Shown: positions 46,652 through 61,773, counted from the stretch's first letter. The stretch is DNA of 64,000 nt from Xiphias gladius (GCF_016859285.1 NC_053400.1:26727501-26791500); one strand, 5' to 3'. Notes: a model not told the origin generated them from the letters alone. Made by a program: numbers and translations.

Positions 46652-47012
46652 GTGGGTCAACTGTGTATATGGCGGCTTTGCTCTTTACTGTTACTTACAT
46701 TGCCTGTAACCATGTAGCTTTGTTGACTGAATCGATAAACCAGGGAAGATTAAGCTAAGTGTTTACGGAAGCTACAGGACGAACATTAACACGTTCGGTT
46801 ACTGAACAGTTAAATTAGCAATAAAACCAAAAAAAAAAAAAAAAAAAAAAAAAAAAAGCGAGCAACAATATAGCGGATTTCATGACCGCCCTTCCCCACG
46901 TGTGCCGGGCTTTCAGGGCCTGGCAGCTCGGTTGGCCTAGCTTAGTTTAGCTTAGCCTCCGTGGCCATTCATTCGTCACAACTCACCCGCCGATGCCGAT
47001 GATATACTTCAT
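44909..47012 (-). CDS. nmrk2: nicotinamide riboside kinase 2
   Basis: It phosphorylates nicotinamide riboside to NMN with ATP, an entry to NAD+ synthesis prominent in muscle. Seven coding exons are read: 46987-47012, 46179-46269, 45921-45969, 45489-45678, 45325-45396, 45120-45226 and 44909-44994, giving 206 residues. The P-loop [12 protein letters not shown] (residues 6-17) is split by intron 1. Substrate-site motifs are [24 protein letters not shown] and [37 protein letters not shown] and [10 protein letters not shown] fit NMRK2, not NMRK1 (FKPESEI, RVYQPPDSPG). The C-terminal tail of mammalian NMRK2 is absent. Human NMRK2 maps to 19p13, so this neighbourhood differs from mammals. Confidence 0.93.
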
Positions 47013-47292
47013 GTTTTCGAATGGGGTGGTTCAAAAGATCGTGGAAAAAAAAAGATAGGTCGCCTAGAGTTCAACGGACCGCTTCAGGAGCTCAGTGATC
47101 AACGGGGAAGAAAGCTTAAAAGAAAAAGAAGAGGGTTGCAAAAGGAAACGTCAACTACTCGATTCCTCCATGGCAGCTGGGATGAGCGAGTAAGGTAAGA
47201 GCGGAGACGGGATGTCGCTCGGACGCGGTCTTCCACAGAGAGAGAACAGCCGGGTCTCCGTCGCTACTACACATACTGCAGACCGCGATGTG

Positions 47293-47342
47293 ATTGGCTA
47301 TTTAAACACCTCCAGCTGCACGGAAAACCCCGAGCAACCAAT
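47293..47342 (-). promoter_or_regulatory. nmrk2: nmrk2 candidate core promoter
   Basis: Within 50 bases lie an inverted CCAAT box (47338-47342), a CAGCTG E-box (47313-47318), a TTTAAATA TATA-like box (47299-47306) and a CCAAT box on the gene strand (47293-47297). They lie about 280-330 bp upstream of the ATG. The E-box next to a TATA-like box suits a muscle gene, but this is inference. Confidence 0.45.
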
Positions 47343-47481
47343 CAGGAGCGAGTCTCGCCGCAGCCTCTCCCCTTCGTTTTTTTTAAACACTGAAACGTGA
47401 TGAATTTTTTTTTAATTTTTACTGCAAGAGAGAAAAAATAAAATTAAATTAAAAAAAAAACCAAACAAACAAAAACGAAGA

Positions 47482-47800
47482 CAGTGGCGGAAAGTAGTGG
47501 CAGCGTTGGAAGAAGTATTCGGATCTTTTACTGAAGTAAAGGCAGATAGAGAACTGAACCTCTATATGCACCAAGCTAAAACTAACGCAGTCAGTCCTGC
47601 AATAAATCCCACCTCCCTGAAGGTGATAATGTTCAGTTTGAGTTGAAACTGTTTCACATTGGTGTGGATTCAACTGTGTGGTCATTTCGGAGGCCACAGT
47701 TTGTGTTGTTGCTGAACTGCACTGCGTTACACGGACAGGTGTTTCTATTACTTTGTCCACCCCGTGTATAACGACGAGGGTAGGGTTGAATAATAGAAGC
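47482..47800 (+). repeat. composite of two dispersed repeats
   Basis: The left part (CAGTGGCGGAAAGTAG, then TTGGAAGAAGTATTC) belongs to the CAGTGRTGGAAG family. From about 47585 it matches the 7915-8165 repeat in order and orientation (TGTTCAGTTTGAGTTGA, GTGGTCATTTCGGAGGC, GTTACACGGACAGGT). Confidence 0.55.
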
Positions 47801-49609
47801 ACTCCTTGACTACAGCTCCACCTCGACCATACTGCGTTAAAACAAAGCTTATATTAGCACAGGAATCATTTAAGGTTGTGAAAGGGACTATTCTGCAAAG
47901 CTGCTCTGAATTTTCATACTTAAATGCGTTACGTAGCCGAAGATCTCAAGCTTTACTTTAGGTCTTTTATTTAGTATTTCTAGGATTTTTTTTTTAATTG
48001 TGTGGGTGCCACTTTCACTCGAGATTTGCCAATCACTGAATCTTTGATAAATAAAGTGATGCCAGATACCAGATTAGGAGAGGCTAGAATAGACTAGACC
48101 TTTATCCTCAAAAGACATAGTATCTGTTGCCCGCCTAGACCTTAGATAAAATCCCCATAAAGACGGAAAACCTATCCATAAAAAAATATCCATAAGATGG
48201 TCAAACAGAGAGAGTTGTAAAACAGTGCATGACACATTCAGTCATGAAAGAGTGTAGATATTTGCAGTTCATTGTTGGTAGCGTTTAACTTGTGTAATTT
48301 ACAGGAAAAAAGGGCCTCTTTTTATTAAAGGGACCTTAACAGACACATGTTAACTAAAGGGCAACCTTGCATTGTGAGCATGGTGCAGATGACCCGTCAG
48401 GTTTTTTTCCCCCTGACTAATTTTTCTGTGTCAGGGTGCAGTTGCATTCAGTAGTATTATCAGCTACTCACTTAACCACAATACACTTCAGTACCCACAT
48501 GATACACAAGATAAGGCTGCCGGTACTGCCACAGAAAACCGTTCACATCAGTGTCTGAATCAGAGACACAAAGTAAAAAATGATAACATCTCATAACTCA
48601 CTCGCGCTGCTGAGGTGCTTCTTTCGCCAGCCTGCAGCTGACCTCACCCTGTTTTGTTTAGAAACGTCCCAACCGATTCCATGACACAGTTTCCTGAGGT
48701 TGCACCAAAATATTACTTATGCCGGGGTTTACATCCTCAAGAACCTCAGCTATGAAGAGGAAGTCGCCAAGCGTGGAATTCAGCTCAGCTTGTAAGATTT
48801 CTATTCATAGTTTGAACCAAACTTCATTCGGCCAATTTGCAGCCTTATAATGAGAATTTCGTGAGTTTTTTTTAAAATCTGCATCAATATACTTCGCAAA
48901 AGCTTTTAATATTCAGGGACCCGTTGAGTTGAGATAAATAAACTTCTCCGCTTCTTCTGATACTGTGGATATAGGATGATATCTGCGAAGTTTACGAGCC
49001 AGGTAAACTGCTTCCATCAAACTCCTTCTCATTTGACCACCATGTGACACAATATCCATACCATCACCTTTAATTTGTTACTGAGAAGTTCTTGGTACTG
49101 CAATCAATTCCCGGTACTGAAAGAAATTCTTGTAACTGAAAGAAATTATTGATACCGACAATGTAGCACATAGATCTCATGTCTTTCATGCTTTTAATAG
49201 ACGTGGTGAGGGAGACCTTTTCTGTGAATCCCCGTTTTTGTTCACTACCGTGACCTGATGTTTATTTTACAAGCGTGCATTGCCTGCTTTACGCAATTCC
49301 TCAGCAAGTCACAAAAAAATAATGCCCTGTGACTTGACTGAGATTTGGCTTTTCAAATTTTATTCTATTGCCCCATATCCTGATGCTATAGTTCAAATCA
49401 GAAGTGTCATTAAGTTTGAACAAAGCTGCTTTAGTTAACACATCTGTATCTTAAACATCTCTGATGGTGCAAATAGGTAAATAAATATCCAGAATATCAA
49501 AACCGATTTTAATAGTGTGGTATTCAGAAGCTTCATATTTGCAGAGAGATACAGTGCATTCTTTTGTCAAGTAAAATAGGCATATTTTTGATGTATCAAA
49601 TGCGGCAAC

Positions 49610-50060
49610 CAGTGGAAAGTAGTAATCAGATACTTTACTTAGGTAAAGGCAGCAATACCACAATGTAAATATACACCATTAAAAGTAAAACTCCTGCTTT
49701 CAATTTTTAATAAAAGCTTTTAAATTTATGTAAAAATATGGAAGTATATTAATCAAAAAGTACTTAAAGTACCAAAAGTACAAATTATGCAGTGAATGGC
49801 TTCTATCAGTGTTATATTATTATATAATTAAATTGTATTTTTATTTACTGATGCATTACAGCGGAAGCAGTTCTTCAGTGTTGTAGCTGGAAAAGGTAGA
49901 GCAAATTTTAATTACTTTCTAGACTACTTGGCATTTTAATCTATAACATATTTTGTATCCCGACATGCAAAATGTTAATCTGATAAGTAACTTGTAACTA
50001 TAGCTATCAGATAAATGTAAATGATGAAAGAAGTTCTTTGATTTTCTCGGAAATACACTG
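49610..50060 (+). repeat. CAGTGRTGGAAG-family MITE copy
   Basis: It starts CAGTGGAAAGTAGTAATCAG, with interior phrases ACTTTACTTAGGTAAAGGCAG and AGTAACTTGTAACTATAGCT shared with the 39375-40083 element. The right end is not clear. Confidence 0.55.
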
Positions 50061-51100
50061 CAGAACAAGCATAAATAAAGTTTAAAAAGTGCAAGTATAA
50101 ACTACATTTATAAAGTGGCACAAAATGGAAATACGTACAGTCTATCACTGGCCCGAAAATGGCAAAACAAAATGAATAATTAAATGCAGAATGTAAAAAT
50201 CAAAATGTTCTAAAGCTAACCAAACCTAAACATTTTTTGAAACGTGTCTGTTGTTTGGGCAAACTTTATCAAAGGCTTTCATTTTGTTTCAGTTTTTGGG
50301 GCATTTATACACATGACTGGGTTAGCTAATACAAAGTGAGTATAATCAATGTCATAAGTCTTTCCACTCACACAAATGTGGTGTCACACAATTAGATTCA
50401 TGGGTGTGGGAGGCAGACGATGAATCTACTTCCTTTTGGTCAAATGTAAGTTGGTGTCATTTCAGTGGGCGTTTTTATTTAAGCATACACTCGCATAACG
50501 ACTCAGTTATTAGCTGCTAATGCAGCTGTTTAGTCTGTCTATATGGCCATTTAGCATCATCCACGTATCTAATTATATAGGAACTGAGACTCACAGTACT
50601 GAAATTTGTATTGTAGGTGAAGATTTTGTCACTGACATGTGCCTAACATGATACGAGATGCTTAATCAGCTGCACAGCATATAATGCACTGTCCCACATA
50701 TAAATGTCTCATAAACCTGAGAGATACTGCGGGGTCTGTGAGCCTACTTCATTTACTGTACACTGTGTTCGTCTCCGCCCGTCACATTTCAGCTCAATCC
50801 ACCTTCAGTCACATTTGTGTCATCTTGCATTCTTCACACTTAATCTGACTGTATTTCCGTAAGTGCCACATTTTCTGCATCGAGGAGCTCTCCTCTCCAA
50901 TCTGTCTGTGTGATACGGTTGGCGAATTCATGTTGAATTGAGCCGCGGATAGTATTTCAGAGGTGCTGATTAGGATATAAAACCTCGTGTTTCACTGAAG
51001 GCTGTGTATTTGTAATATAACTGAGAGAGTTAAGTACAGTTTAGTAGTAACTGCACATTTTGTTCCGCTCTCATTGATGACTGAAAACAGCCACGCATCT

Positions 51101-51120
51101 GACCGCCATCTGGTGGCTGT
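51101..51120 (-). promoter_or_regulatory. CTCF-like motif
   Basis: On the minus strand AGCCACCAGATGGCGGTC fits the CTCF core CCASYAGRKGGCRS at all core positions. It lies between nmrk2 and the next gene. Binding is not shown. Confidence 0.4.
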
Positions 51121-52539
51121 GTAAGCCTCTTTTTCAGAAGTTTTGGTCCTGTGCATTTTCTCTGTCAGGTCTCCATTTGGACCAAGAGACAGGCAGACAG
51201 ACACAGATGTGCACCCACTCTGTTTTGTTATATGCTTCTCTTTGTCTCAATGAGATCAGAAATTGCAGTGTTTTCCTTTTAATAACTTGGGTGACATTTT
51301 ACCCTGCAAAAAAGATGCACGCTTGCTTGCAATGGCATGTCATAGTTCTGTATGGGAGCAATACGAATAAATAGAATATTGTACATAATGCGTTCAAATT
51401 TAATTTCAACCTTGCTTTCATTAACTGTTGCTACCTTTTTTGGCTTTTATACTCAGCATTTTCATTTATATTTGTACATCTTACACCTATACATCTCTGA
51501 ATTAGAATGGCTGGTACATGTTCACAGTATAAAGATATTTTCTTTGATATTCTTAATTTTTCTGTGGTTTGCTTTCCAGGTTTTTCCTTTGTGCATCAAA
51601 GTCAGGGTGTTGCTTTCATCCCCCTGTGCTTCATCTACAGTGCGTACTGTACGTTTCCTTTTATTGTGCCGTACTGGTTCTTTTTCAGTAGTAAAGGAGA
51701 GGAGGAGGTCTCTTCTTAAAGAGAGTGGGGTTACTTGAAGAGGGAACGTACAGATGAGTTTAAGATGCTATGAAGGGTTACTGACGGCAAAAGTAAAGAA
51801 ATTAAATAATTAAACTCTCTCAAGCTTTTTCCCTCTTTTCACCCTGGTAGGGATAGAAGAACTGACCGATGGATAAGGGTGTTTTTTTTGTCACATGCAT
51901 TAACCAAGGACAGGATGTGAATGGAATGACAGTAAAGAAAATACTAGGAAACATAGAACTGTCCCAGGAAAGTGATTGAAAAACAGTCAAGACCAGTAGG
52001 TGGCAATAATGCCCTCTCTTTTTTTCTAGAACTTTTTTAAGTGAGGTAAACAACACAACAACCCGCATACAAAAAAGAAAAAAAAAGAAGAATATATTGA
52101 TGGTACAGCATATTTTGAAGTAAACATTTAGTTTACCTTTAAGAAAATGTTAAACCAGGGCTTAACTTTGGTAAATCTACTGACTAAGGTGCAGTTTTAA
52201 GAGAAGTGTTTAGATTTGTTCATGGCATAGAAAAGAAAAGCAAACTATACATTTTTTAAAAAGTCAAACTCAGGAAAGATACAATCAATGATCAAAACAT
52301 TAACATCAGTATATATATATAAAACTATGGACATGAGAGCTACAGTCGTCAGTAATCAGTGGAACCGCTGGCTGTACTCTTGGCTCTTACATGGGTTAAA
52401 GAAGAAAACAAACACTATAAATGTTTTAATTTGCTCTGCCTATGTTTTGTTCCCCTTTTTTCCCTTTTCGTGTACAATAAGGAAGTAAATGAATACATAC
52501 ACACGTCCATACATAAATTCCTTCTTTTCTCCTTCCTGT

Positions 52540-52617
52540 CCAGTAGGTGGTGGTAATGTACCTTTGGGCTGCCAACCGCCCATGAATCCGTAGTAGAAGA
52601 AGCAGTAGTTCTCTCTG
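52540..52617 (+). repeat. CCAGTAGGTGG-plus-GAAGAAG promoter-proximal repeat
   Basis: CCAGTAGGTGGTGGTAATGT is followed by GCTGCCAACCGCC and then GTAGAAGAAGCAG, ending just before the first coding exon. It has the same design as 9129-9235. CCAGTAGGTGGCAATAATGC also occurs alone at 51993. This looks like a small dispersed element often found at teleost promoters. Confidence 0.5.
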
Positions 52618-52623
52618 GGAAAC

Positions 52624-54730
52624 ATGGACAGTGATCAGCAATCAAAAGTAAGAAAATACGCGACCGAATAACAGTGACTATTACCTTTTTTTTTTTTTTA
52701 ACCATAAAGTAATTTATATGTGACTGTAATGTTATCTTAGACTAACACCTCAGAAGAGTTGTCGTCTTGTTGTGATTTAACGAGCTGTTAGCCAAGTAAT
52801 TGTCGTACTAGCTAACTTCCAGGCTGACTAACACCTATCATATTAATGTGTATTTTTTTAGTGTTAACGCGTAACTTTACTCCAAAGCACTGAACAGTCA
52901 TTTAGGGGATCCAAAGATATAACTTTAACCTCCAAAGAAATGTCAAAATCAGTTAATCGGCAGCTGTTTGGGGGTTAGCCAGGCTAGCCGACTGATGAGC
53001 CGTTAACGTCCGTGCGTTGCCGTGTTTATTGTTCTTTAAAATGGATTAAAATCAACGTAGTTTCAGTTGTAGCTGTGGCTCCTCTCGTCGCTTTGCCCAG
53101 CACGCAAACCTTCACATCACACTCCTGTTTGGAGTATAAATAACTCACGTTGCAGAGATGTCACAGTTGATGCCAGTGCTTTGTGACTAGTCACTTCTTT
53201 ACACTTTCCAGGCTCATGTATCTATCCAGAGGGGGTTGTCCATTCCTCCTCTGCAAAAATGCAACAGTTGCTGCTCTCCAGGCAAATTCCACTGTCCGTT
53301 TTGTTCACCAGCCTTTTTCAAACCCACTAAGCGCTCCAGAGTTAGACTTCATTTGGATAATCATCTGAGAAGAGCATTTTATGTTGGAGGTAAGGTGCTT
53401 GCATCTTTCTGCTCTGTAATTACTCGCCACTTTCAGCGAAATGATTCATTAATGATTAAACGTGTTGTTGATGTTTCAGAGTACACGATCCACAGATGCG
53501 GACTGGAGTGCAGGAAACAGCCACATTACCACTGTTTATACTGCACGGCCACAGTGATGAGGAAAAGAGATTTCACCAATCACCTACCATTTTGCCACCA
53601 GGCCCAACAGCGGAGGGCGCAAAAAGTATCCCAACTACAGCCAGCCATGACACAAACTAAAGGACTGAGTGCTCCACCGCTGACCCCGGGAGAGAGTGAC
53701 ACCCCTTCATATGACATAGTAAGGCTGCGATCATGTATGATGCACTTTTAAGTAAGCTGTTTGTCAGCTTTTTCTAGCTTTCCTATGTCAATTTTTTCTA
53801 TCTACGACATATTTCCAAACCCCTTTCATGTGTTTTAATTACTGCATGGCAGCCAGGGGCGGATAGCAAATAGCGCTCCTTGCGCCTCTTTACCTGTTGA
53901 ACCTGTTTGTTCTACAACCAGCTTGCACTTAAGTAAAAGAGAGTCACATTTTGTGATTATGATTTTGTGTTGATGGCTTGGAAACTATTATGTCTGCAGC
54001 ATCTTTGCAGGATGTAACTCCTGTTGTTCCCCCGGTACTTCTATGGAGTCATGAGTTGCATGTGATGGGGTGTAATCGATCAAACTGTTTGTCGAGATAT
54101 CCTTGAAAAACAAAGATATTTGGAGAGAAATTCCTCTTACTGGGGAACACTTGGCACATGATTGAATAAACTTGCCATAACTGATCTGCAAACATCTAAG
54201 AGAGGCAATTTTTATTGCATGTGTTTTATAGATGTTCTTTGATTGCTAATAAGGACAGAGCCAGCTTTTGACATTGTGTAGTCTATCACAAATTGTGCAT
54301 CTTATTACCTAAAACCTAAGTCCCTTTGATTGTATATGTTACTAGGCCTGTCACTGAACCCTGCAGATTGTATTTTGTTTTCCAAAAATTTCTGTTGTCC
54401 TCACAGGAGAGCGATGACGTCAGTGATAACATCACCATCATCCCAGATTCGGATGACCACAGCAGCCAAGGAGCGAGCAGCAGCCAGCTAGTGTCTCCCA
54501 TCATCCCCAAGTCAAACGAATGTGACAGTGTGGGGAAGAGGAAGAGGAGTATGGAGCCACACTCTTCTAAATGTCACCAAACTGTACAGACAAACATTGA
54601 AAAACCACAAGACTGCGATGAATACTACTTCATGAACCTTGTGAAACTGTTTAAGAAGTTGTCCCCTCAGAAAAAGGCAGAAGTCAGGATGAAAATCGAG
54701 AGACTTCTCTTTGAAGCCGAGTTTGACTAG
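52624..54730 (+). CDS. uncharacterised Cys/His-rich protein with C-terminal BESS-like motif
   Basis: I do not recognise a named gene. Four coding exons with GT-AG introns (52624-52647, 53212-53389, 53480-53718 and 54407-54730) give 254 residues. Two Cys/His clusters are visible. The first is CNSCC...FHCPFC...RLHLDNH (about residues 24-58). The second is HRCGLECRKQPHYHCLYC with HLPFCHQ (about 71-108), each resembling an atypical zinc finger. A Ser/Asp-rich acidic linker follows (DSDDHSSQ), then a basic KRKR. The last 35 residues (YYFMNLVKLFKKLSPQKKAE, then VRMKIERLLFE) fit a BESS motif, a protein-interaction helix pair of chromatin factors in insects. A nuclear DNA-associated role is inference only. 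AATAAA at 55601 could end the transcript. The 8-residue first exon is the least certain part. Confidence 0.8.
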
Positions 54731-55600
54731 AAAAGGGTGTACACACAAAAACAAAATTAGTTTTTTGTTTACAAGCTCTGGTGAAGCATTGTTAATACTC
54801 ACTCAGCTGAGATGCCTCATTGCCTTCTGGGGCCCGTTTCCCCAAATTTGCAACATACGAGCAGCGATCTACAACATGGCATACTGTCCTCTCTCGTTCA
54901 CTTGAAATCATTGTATTAATCAAAACACACACAAATGTGCGCAAAAACAGTAGGACTCACAAATTTGTCTGCAATTTGTTAGCAACAATCGTTTGTGAAA
55001 CATGATGGTGCCACCATATGAGACTTGCCTGTAAGCAGTGCTCGAAAACCGCCTTTGCTAAATGGGCTCCCGGTTTGTTTAAGTTACATATATGTCAGAC
55101 TTTTTTTTAAGTGCAACTTACTGTTATACTGACCGAACAAGAAATGAGGATCTACTCCAGATCTTATGAATATTCGTTTGTTTCTTGTGCTGCTAACGTC
55201 CGCTTTTTTCTTAAACTCAAAATACCTAAAACCACAGAATGAATTCAGTATTTCCTTTTTATGGAGCACTAATCTGTACTGAAACACCCGTCATGTTTCA
55301 GAGTAGTTATAAATGCTGTGTATAAAAAGAAACAGTTGTTCATAATAATTAACACATTATGTTAAGACCTGTACTTTTGATACAAGACAGAGAGATGTAC
55401 TGTGTGGTTCATAAAGAATCGCCAAATATTTATGCAGTGAAAACTGCTCAGCCTACCTCACAGATGCACAGCCGGAGAAATAATCTCAGAGCTGGACACT
55501 AATAATACAGTGTGTCATAAATAGACAAAACAAAATTAAGCTAATATTTGTTAAACCTCTGTTATGGATTGTTTTTTATTTTTTAATTTTTTAAAATTCA

Positions 55601-55606
55601 AATAAA
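55601..55606 (+). terminator. poly(A) signal of the BESS-motif gene
   Basis: A canonical AATAAA lies 0.87 kb after the stop codon. No gene is seen from here to 56184. Confidence 0.5.
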
Positions 55607-56184
55607 GCACCTGCATGTACTGGCCTTCAACCATGTTTTTGTATTTTTTTAGTTTTAAATGCAGATTTTTCTTTTTCATAGCCTTTTTGGTTAAGATAGC
55701 TGTGTTGTTGTGTTGCTCAACTTGTGTGTATGTGGGTGTTCAGTTTCTGTGTGGTGAGACAGAGACGTGAAACTTCTGTATAAGGATTTTAATGATTAGG
55801 AAACGCATTTGTTTTAAAAATGTGTTATATTTCCAGTAACTTAAAAAAAAAAAGTATTAAAGTAAAAACTATTGATGAGCCAGCACCTTCCTTAACATGA
55901 AAATCACCTGAGGTACATGGTTATACAGTAGAAGTGTCAGTAACAAGGTCATTTCAACTCAGAATCCACTTACTAGCTCTTTCTGAGTTTGAATCACATG
56001 TCATTGCCTTCAGCAGAGAATAGACTTTCAAGTTTAAGTACAAATGTTATTTTGCAAATACTAATTTCAACAGCGTATAGCATAAATGGTGAGACAACAT
56101 CACAGTAAAGTGAATGCTTTGCTTCTCATGAACAAAACAAGAAATTCACAGAGAGAATGTACTAATAGGAAAATAGAATAAGAG

Positions 56185-56640
56185 CAGTGGTTCCCAACCT
56201 TTTTCCCCTGTAAGCAATGTTGGGGCGTCCTGTTGGCCTAGTGGTATACTGTGTTACTGCGGCATCTTTGGTTGGATTTACAGCCAGGGTACTCTATTAG
56301 ATGTCATACCTCTCTCTGCCCATGTTTCCTATCTATATCTTCACTGTCATTCTGTCCAATAAAGGTGAAAAATCACCCCTAGAAGGAAAAAATCTTAAAA
56401 AAAAAAAAAGGAAAGATACGCCAACTTTTCAGCAATCAACACTGTCTATTACCAAGTAAAGCAAAAAGTGATTGACCTCTAGAGGCATGAAGATGTAAAA
56501 TTATCCAGTAAAAAGTAAATGTAAATTTGTGTGGTGTAAAAGCTTTTTTCTGCTTTCCTCTTCTCTTATCATCTCATGACCTCTCAGATTTTTCTTCTAA
56601 CTCCATGGAGGGGTCTCGGCCCCTGGGTTGGGAACCACTG
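56185..56640. mobile_element. hAT-like MITE hosting a SINE
   Basis: CAGTGGTTCCCAACC (56185-56199) and GGTTGGGAACCACTG (56626-56640) are perfect 15-bp inverted ends of the type seen in hAT (Charlie-like) non-autonomous elements. No matching 8-bp target duplication is evident. A SINE interrupts it. Its right end is about 80 bp from the hapln3 stop codon, so it forms part of that 3' UTR or its flank. Confidence 0.65.
56222..56410 (+). mobile_element. tRNA-derived SINE
   Basis: GGGGCGTCCTGTTGGCCTAG resembles a tRNA A box. GGTTGGATTTACAGCC is a worn B box. Then come CTCTCTGCCCATGTTTCC, CCAATAAAGGTGAAAAA and a final A run. The order is that of a teleost tRNA-SINE, inserted in the hAT-like MITE. 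Confidence 0.65.
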
Positions 56641-56721
56641 GTATTAATGACGCTCAGAAGGATACATATTTTCGAGAAATCGGTGTCAACTTTACATTTC
56701 TGACCCGGCAGAGATCTGTAT

Positions 56722-59093
<2,372 letters not shown>

Positions 59094-59156
59094 CCTGCGG
59101 GCCGTACGGACCGATCCCGGTCCTCTAGGGGGTCTCTGTGCAAATCCCCAAGCAGG

Positions 59157-59637
59157 CCTGCGGGGAGAAATCCGCCCGTTAGTCCCCGAATCGGATGCCG
59201 TGGCGAGACGGCGCCGGCAGAGGGCAGCGTGACCCCACGTTTGGCGAACGATGTCTCTGCTCCATGAAAATGCAGTGTTGCCACTTCGACGGGTTCGGTC
59301 CAAAGTTTTAACGCTGCGTTGAGGCACCGCGAAACTGTTACATCAAATGACTCATTTAAAGTATAGAAATGTGGGAAATTTAAAGCCCCCCCCACCCACA
59401 CACACACACACATTGCAGATAGGGATTTTTACTGTTTGAGTACAGACCATAACATTTCACCTTTTTATCCTTAGCCAGCACGTTTGCCACGTGCACCAGC
59501 CGTGACAATAAAATCTAATCAATTCATCAACGCGGATCAACTTAAAAGGCAAGTCACAGAAGTTCATTCGACTGATGAAGTGACTCGTATTATGAGCATC
59601 CCTTTGTCGATATGTAATTTTTCCTCCACTCACCGCA
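59157..59637 (-). other. hapln3: hapln3 5' UTR intron region
   Basis: On the minus strand a donor TTTGCG|GTGAGTGG lies at about 59636. An acceptor TCTCCCCGCAG lies at 59158 and leads into about 65 bases before the ATG. This suggests a non-coding first exon upstream of 59637. The promoter was not located. Confidence 0.4.
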
Positions 59638-59979
59638 AAACACCCCCCGATACTCCCTCCTGCGGGGTTTCGGTCCCGCTCGAGAGGACAGCGCTGATGC
59701 CGAGGAGCCACAGAAGAAGATGCGCGGGAGCCCGTTGGGTTTGCAAATCGGTGGTCTCCAAGAGGACACAGTGGGCTCGGTGGCCGAAGAGGAAGAACAA
59801 CAACAACAACAAAAAGAAGAAGAAGGAGCATCAGTTATGGGTGTAGTCAGCGGCAGGGCCGCGATGTTGCTCTGTCGCCACACCTGGAACAAATGCTCAG
59901 GAAACCTCCCTGGGCGCGGAGGGAGGACAACGATGCCTGACACAGAGAAGTCCCCTCTACCAGTCATCACATAATGATT

Positions 59980-60179
59980 TCAGACACACTCACAAGTCCC
60001 GTCGACGCATTGTCAATTTTTATATCCACAAACGCAAATACTCCACCTAGAAAATTCAATAAATTACCACCCAGTTTGGATGCTTCTCCTTTCTGAATTC
60101 TTCTTGTACTAATGAAGCCTTTGAAGAACCACATAAGTGCCTTACTACTTATTTCCTAATTTATCTTCTCTCACTCTCT

Positions 60180-60239
<60 letters not shown>

Positions 60240-61770
60240 CTGTGCAATGTCCTTGTGTTTTTTCATGTTTTGTTGTCTCTTTTGTTCTTCTTTGTTTCTT
60301 GACAGCATATTCTGACAATTTTCCTGTCTTTGTGTAATATATATTTCTTATGCTATTTGTTCTATTTGGACGTGTTGCTACAATTACTGCCAATAAAGTT
60401 GAAAATATCATCAATAGTGTACATTAGAGAGTTCACATAGACCTATACAAGTTAAGAATGACAAAATATCTTGTTTGTGTTTAATCTCTAACAGTTCAGT
60501 GTAGATTAGTAAAGCTGGATTTTCTTTCCATTTTCATTCTCCCAGTTCCCCAGCATCGTCTGCAGAACTACAGAAAATTCAAACATTTAACAGGCAAATT
60601 CTTTTACCGAAAGACGTATTATCCATTTGAATCTCAGCCTCTTCACCATGTTATTTATCCTACCAAAACCATTCAGTTCTCACTGAACACCACACAGTTT
60701 AGGCTGCCAAATCTGCTTTCAGGTAAATATGAAGTGAACTTTAACAATGATTTTATCAGAAGTGATAAAATTTTATTCTGCAAAGCAGTTGAGGTGCACT
60801 GGGTGAATTACTGTCTTAAAGCACAGACCAGTTGTTTTGATCCTTTTCCTACACACATACCTTTAAAAAAAAAAAAATCACAGTAGGCTTAACCATAAGA
60901 AATAAGCTAATATCGTGCAGTTGTCTGTAGAGTCGTATCTTGGGCGAGAACTCTTTTGCATCCCTCCCTAAACTCTCTGAGAGCAGATGTTTGTTACAGA
61001 GGGTCCCCACATCACACCATCTGGCAGCTGTGTTTTCCCTGGAAGCACTATGATCTTTTATAGGAAACCCTGCTCGGGAAAACATACACAGCCAGGTACA
61101 GTAGGCTTAGGCACACACGGCGAGGAAAGAGATGCTCCGTCCTCCACCTCGTTCCTTTCATAGAGATGAAAGCTGTTGCCAGGGGCCAAGCATACCAGGA
61201 CTGTGAGCGTAGCAGGGAGGTGAGGGGCCGACGGGGTGTAATTACTCTCGTAAACAGCAGGCCAAGGCCTGGTAGTCCTTCATGGAGAAAACTCACAACG
61301 TCTCTGTGCTGTTGGGAGAGTTTGTGCTGGAAAGCAGAATGCATCTGACAGCGGGGGTTTATCTTCGAAACGTTCAATTCTGTTTTGTCTGAGAGCTTCA
61401 AGTCAAATACGGATTCCTGCTGTCGCCTACTTCCATGTTGGCTTTGGACGGCAAAGCGTTACAAAACACGGTCTACTTTTTGGATTATATCTGCATCTGA
61501 ATAATGCAGGTGCCGCCTAAAATGGCCAGTTGCAGTGGGTTTTTAATAAGCATGTTCCTCTCCTTCACGCTGCCCCCGCCGTGTCCCCTGTACGTGGGCT
61601 CACTGACCTGTCCGTTCATGCAAGAATCAGCCCCCAACACCCGCTGAGACACGGACATTGTCTGACCACATGGAACTCTATGGCCCAGCAGCGGGAAGTA
61701 AACTGTTATGTAGCTGGTGACATTCAGTATAACAGCTCATACTAAAGTATGACAAAGACATGTTTTGTGT
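59980..61770. other. gene-free interval between hapln3 and mfge8
   Basis: A pure (AT)n microsatellite occupies 60182-60237. AATAAAG lies at about 60393. No exon of a recognised family was found. Promoter elements of hapln3 may lie near 59980. Confidence 0.6.
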
Positions 61771-61773
61771 CTC

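Larger units (their letters stand above)
47800..52530. other. 4.7-kb interval without recognised genes
   Basis: No exon of a known family was recognised on either strand. It holds a MITE copy at 49610-50060, a CTCF-like site at 51101-51120 and a CCAGTAGGTGGCA match at 51993. Confidence 0.6.
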
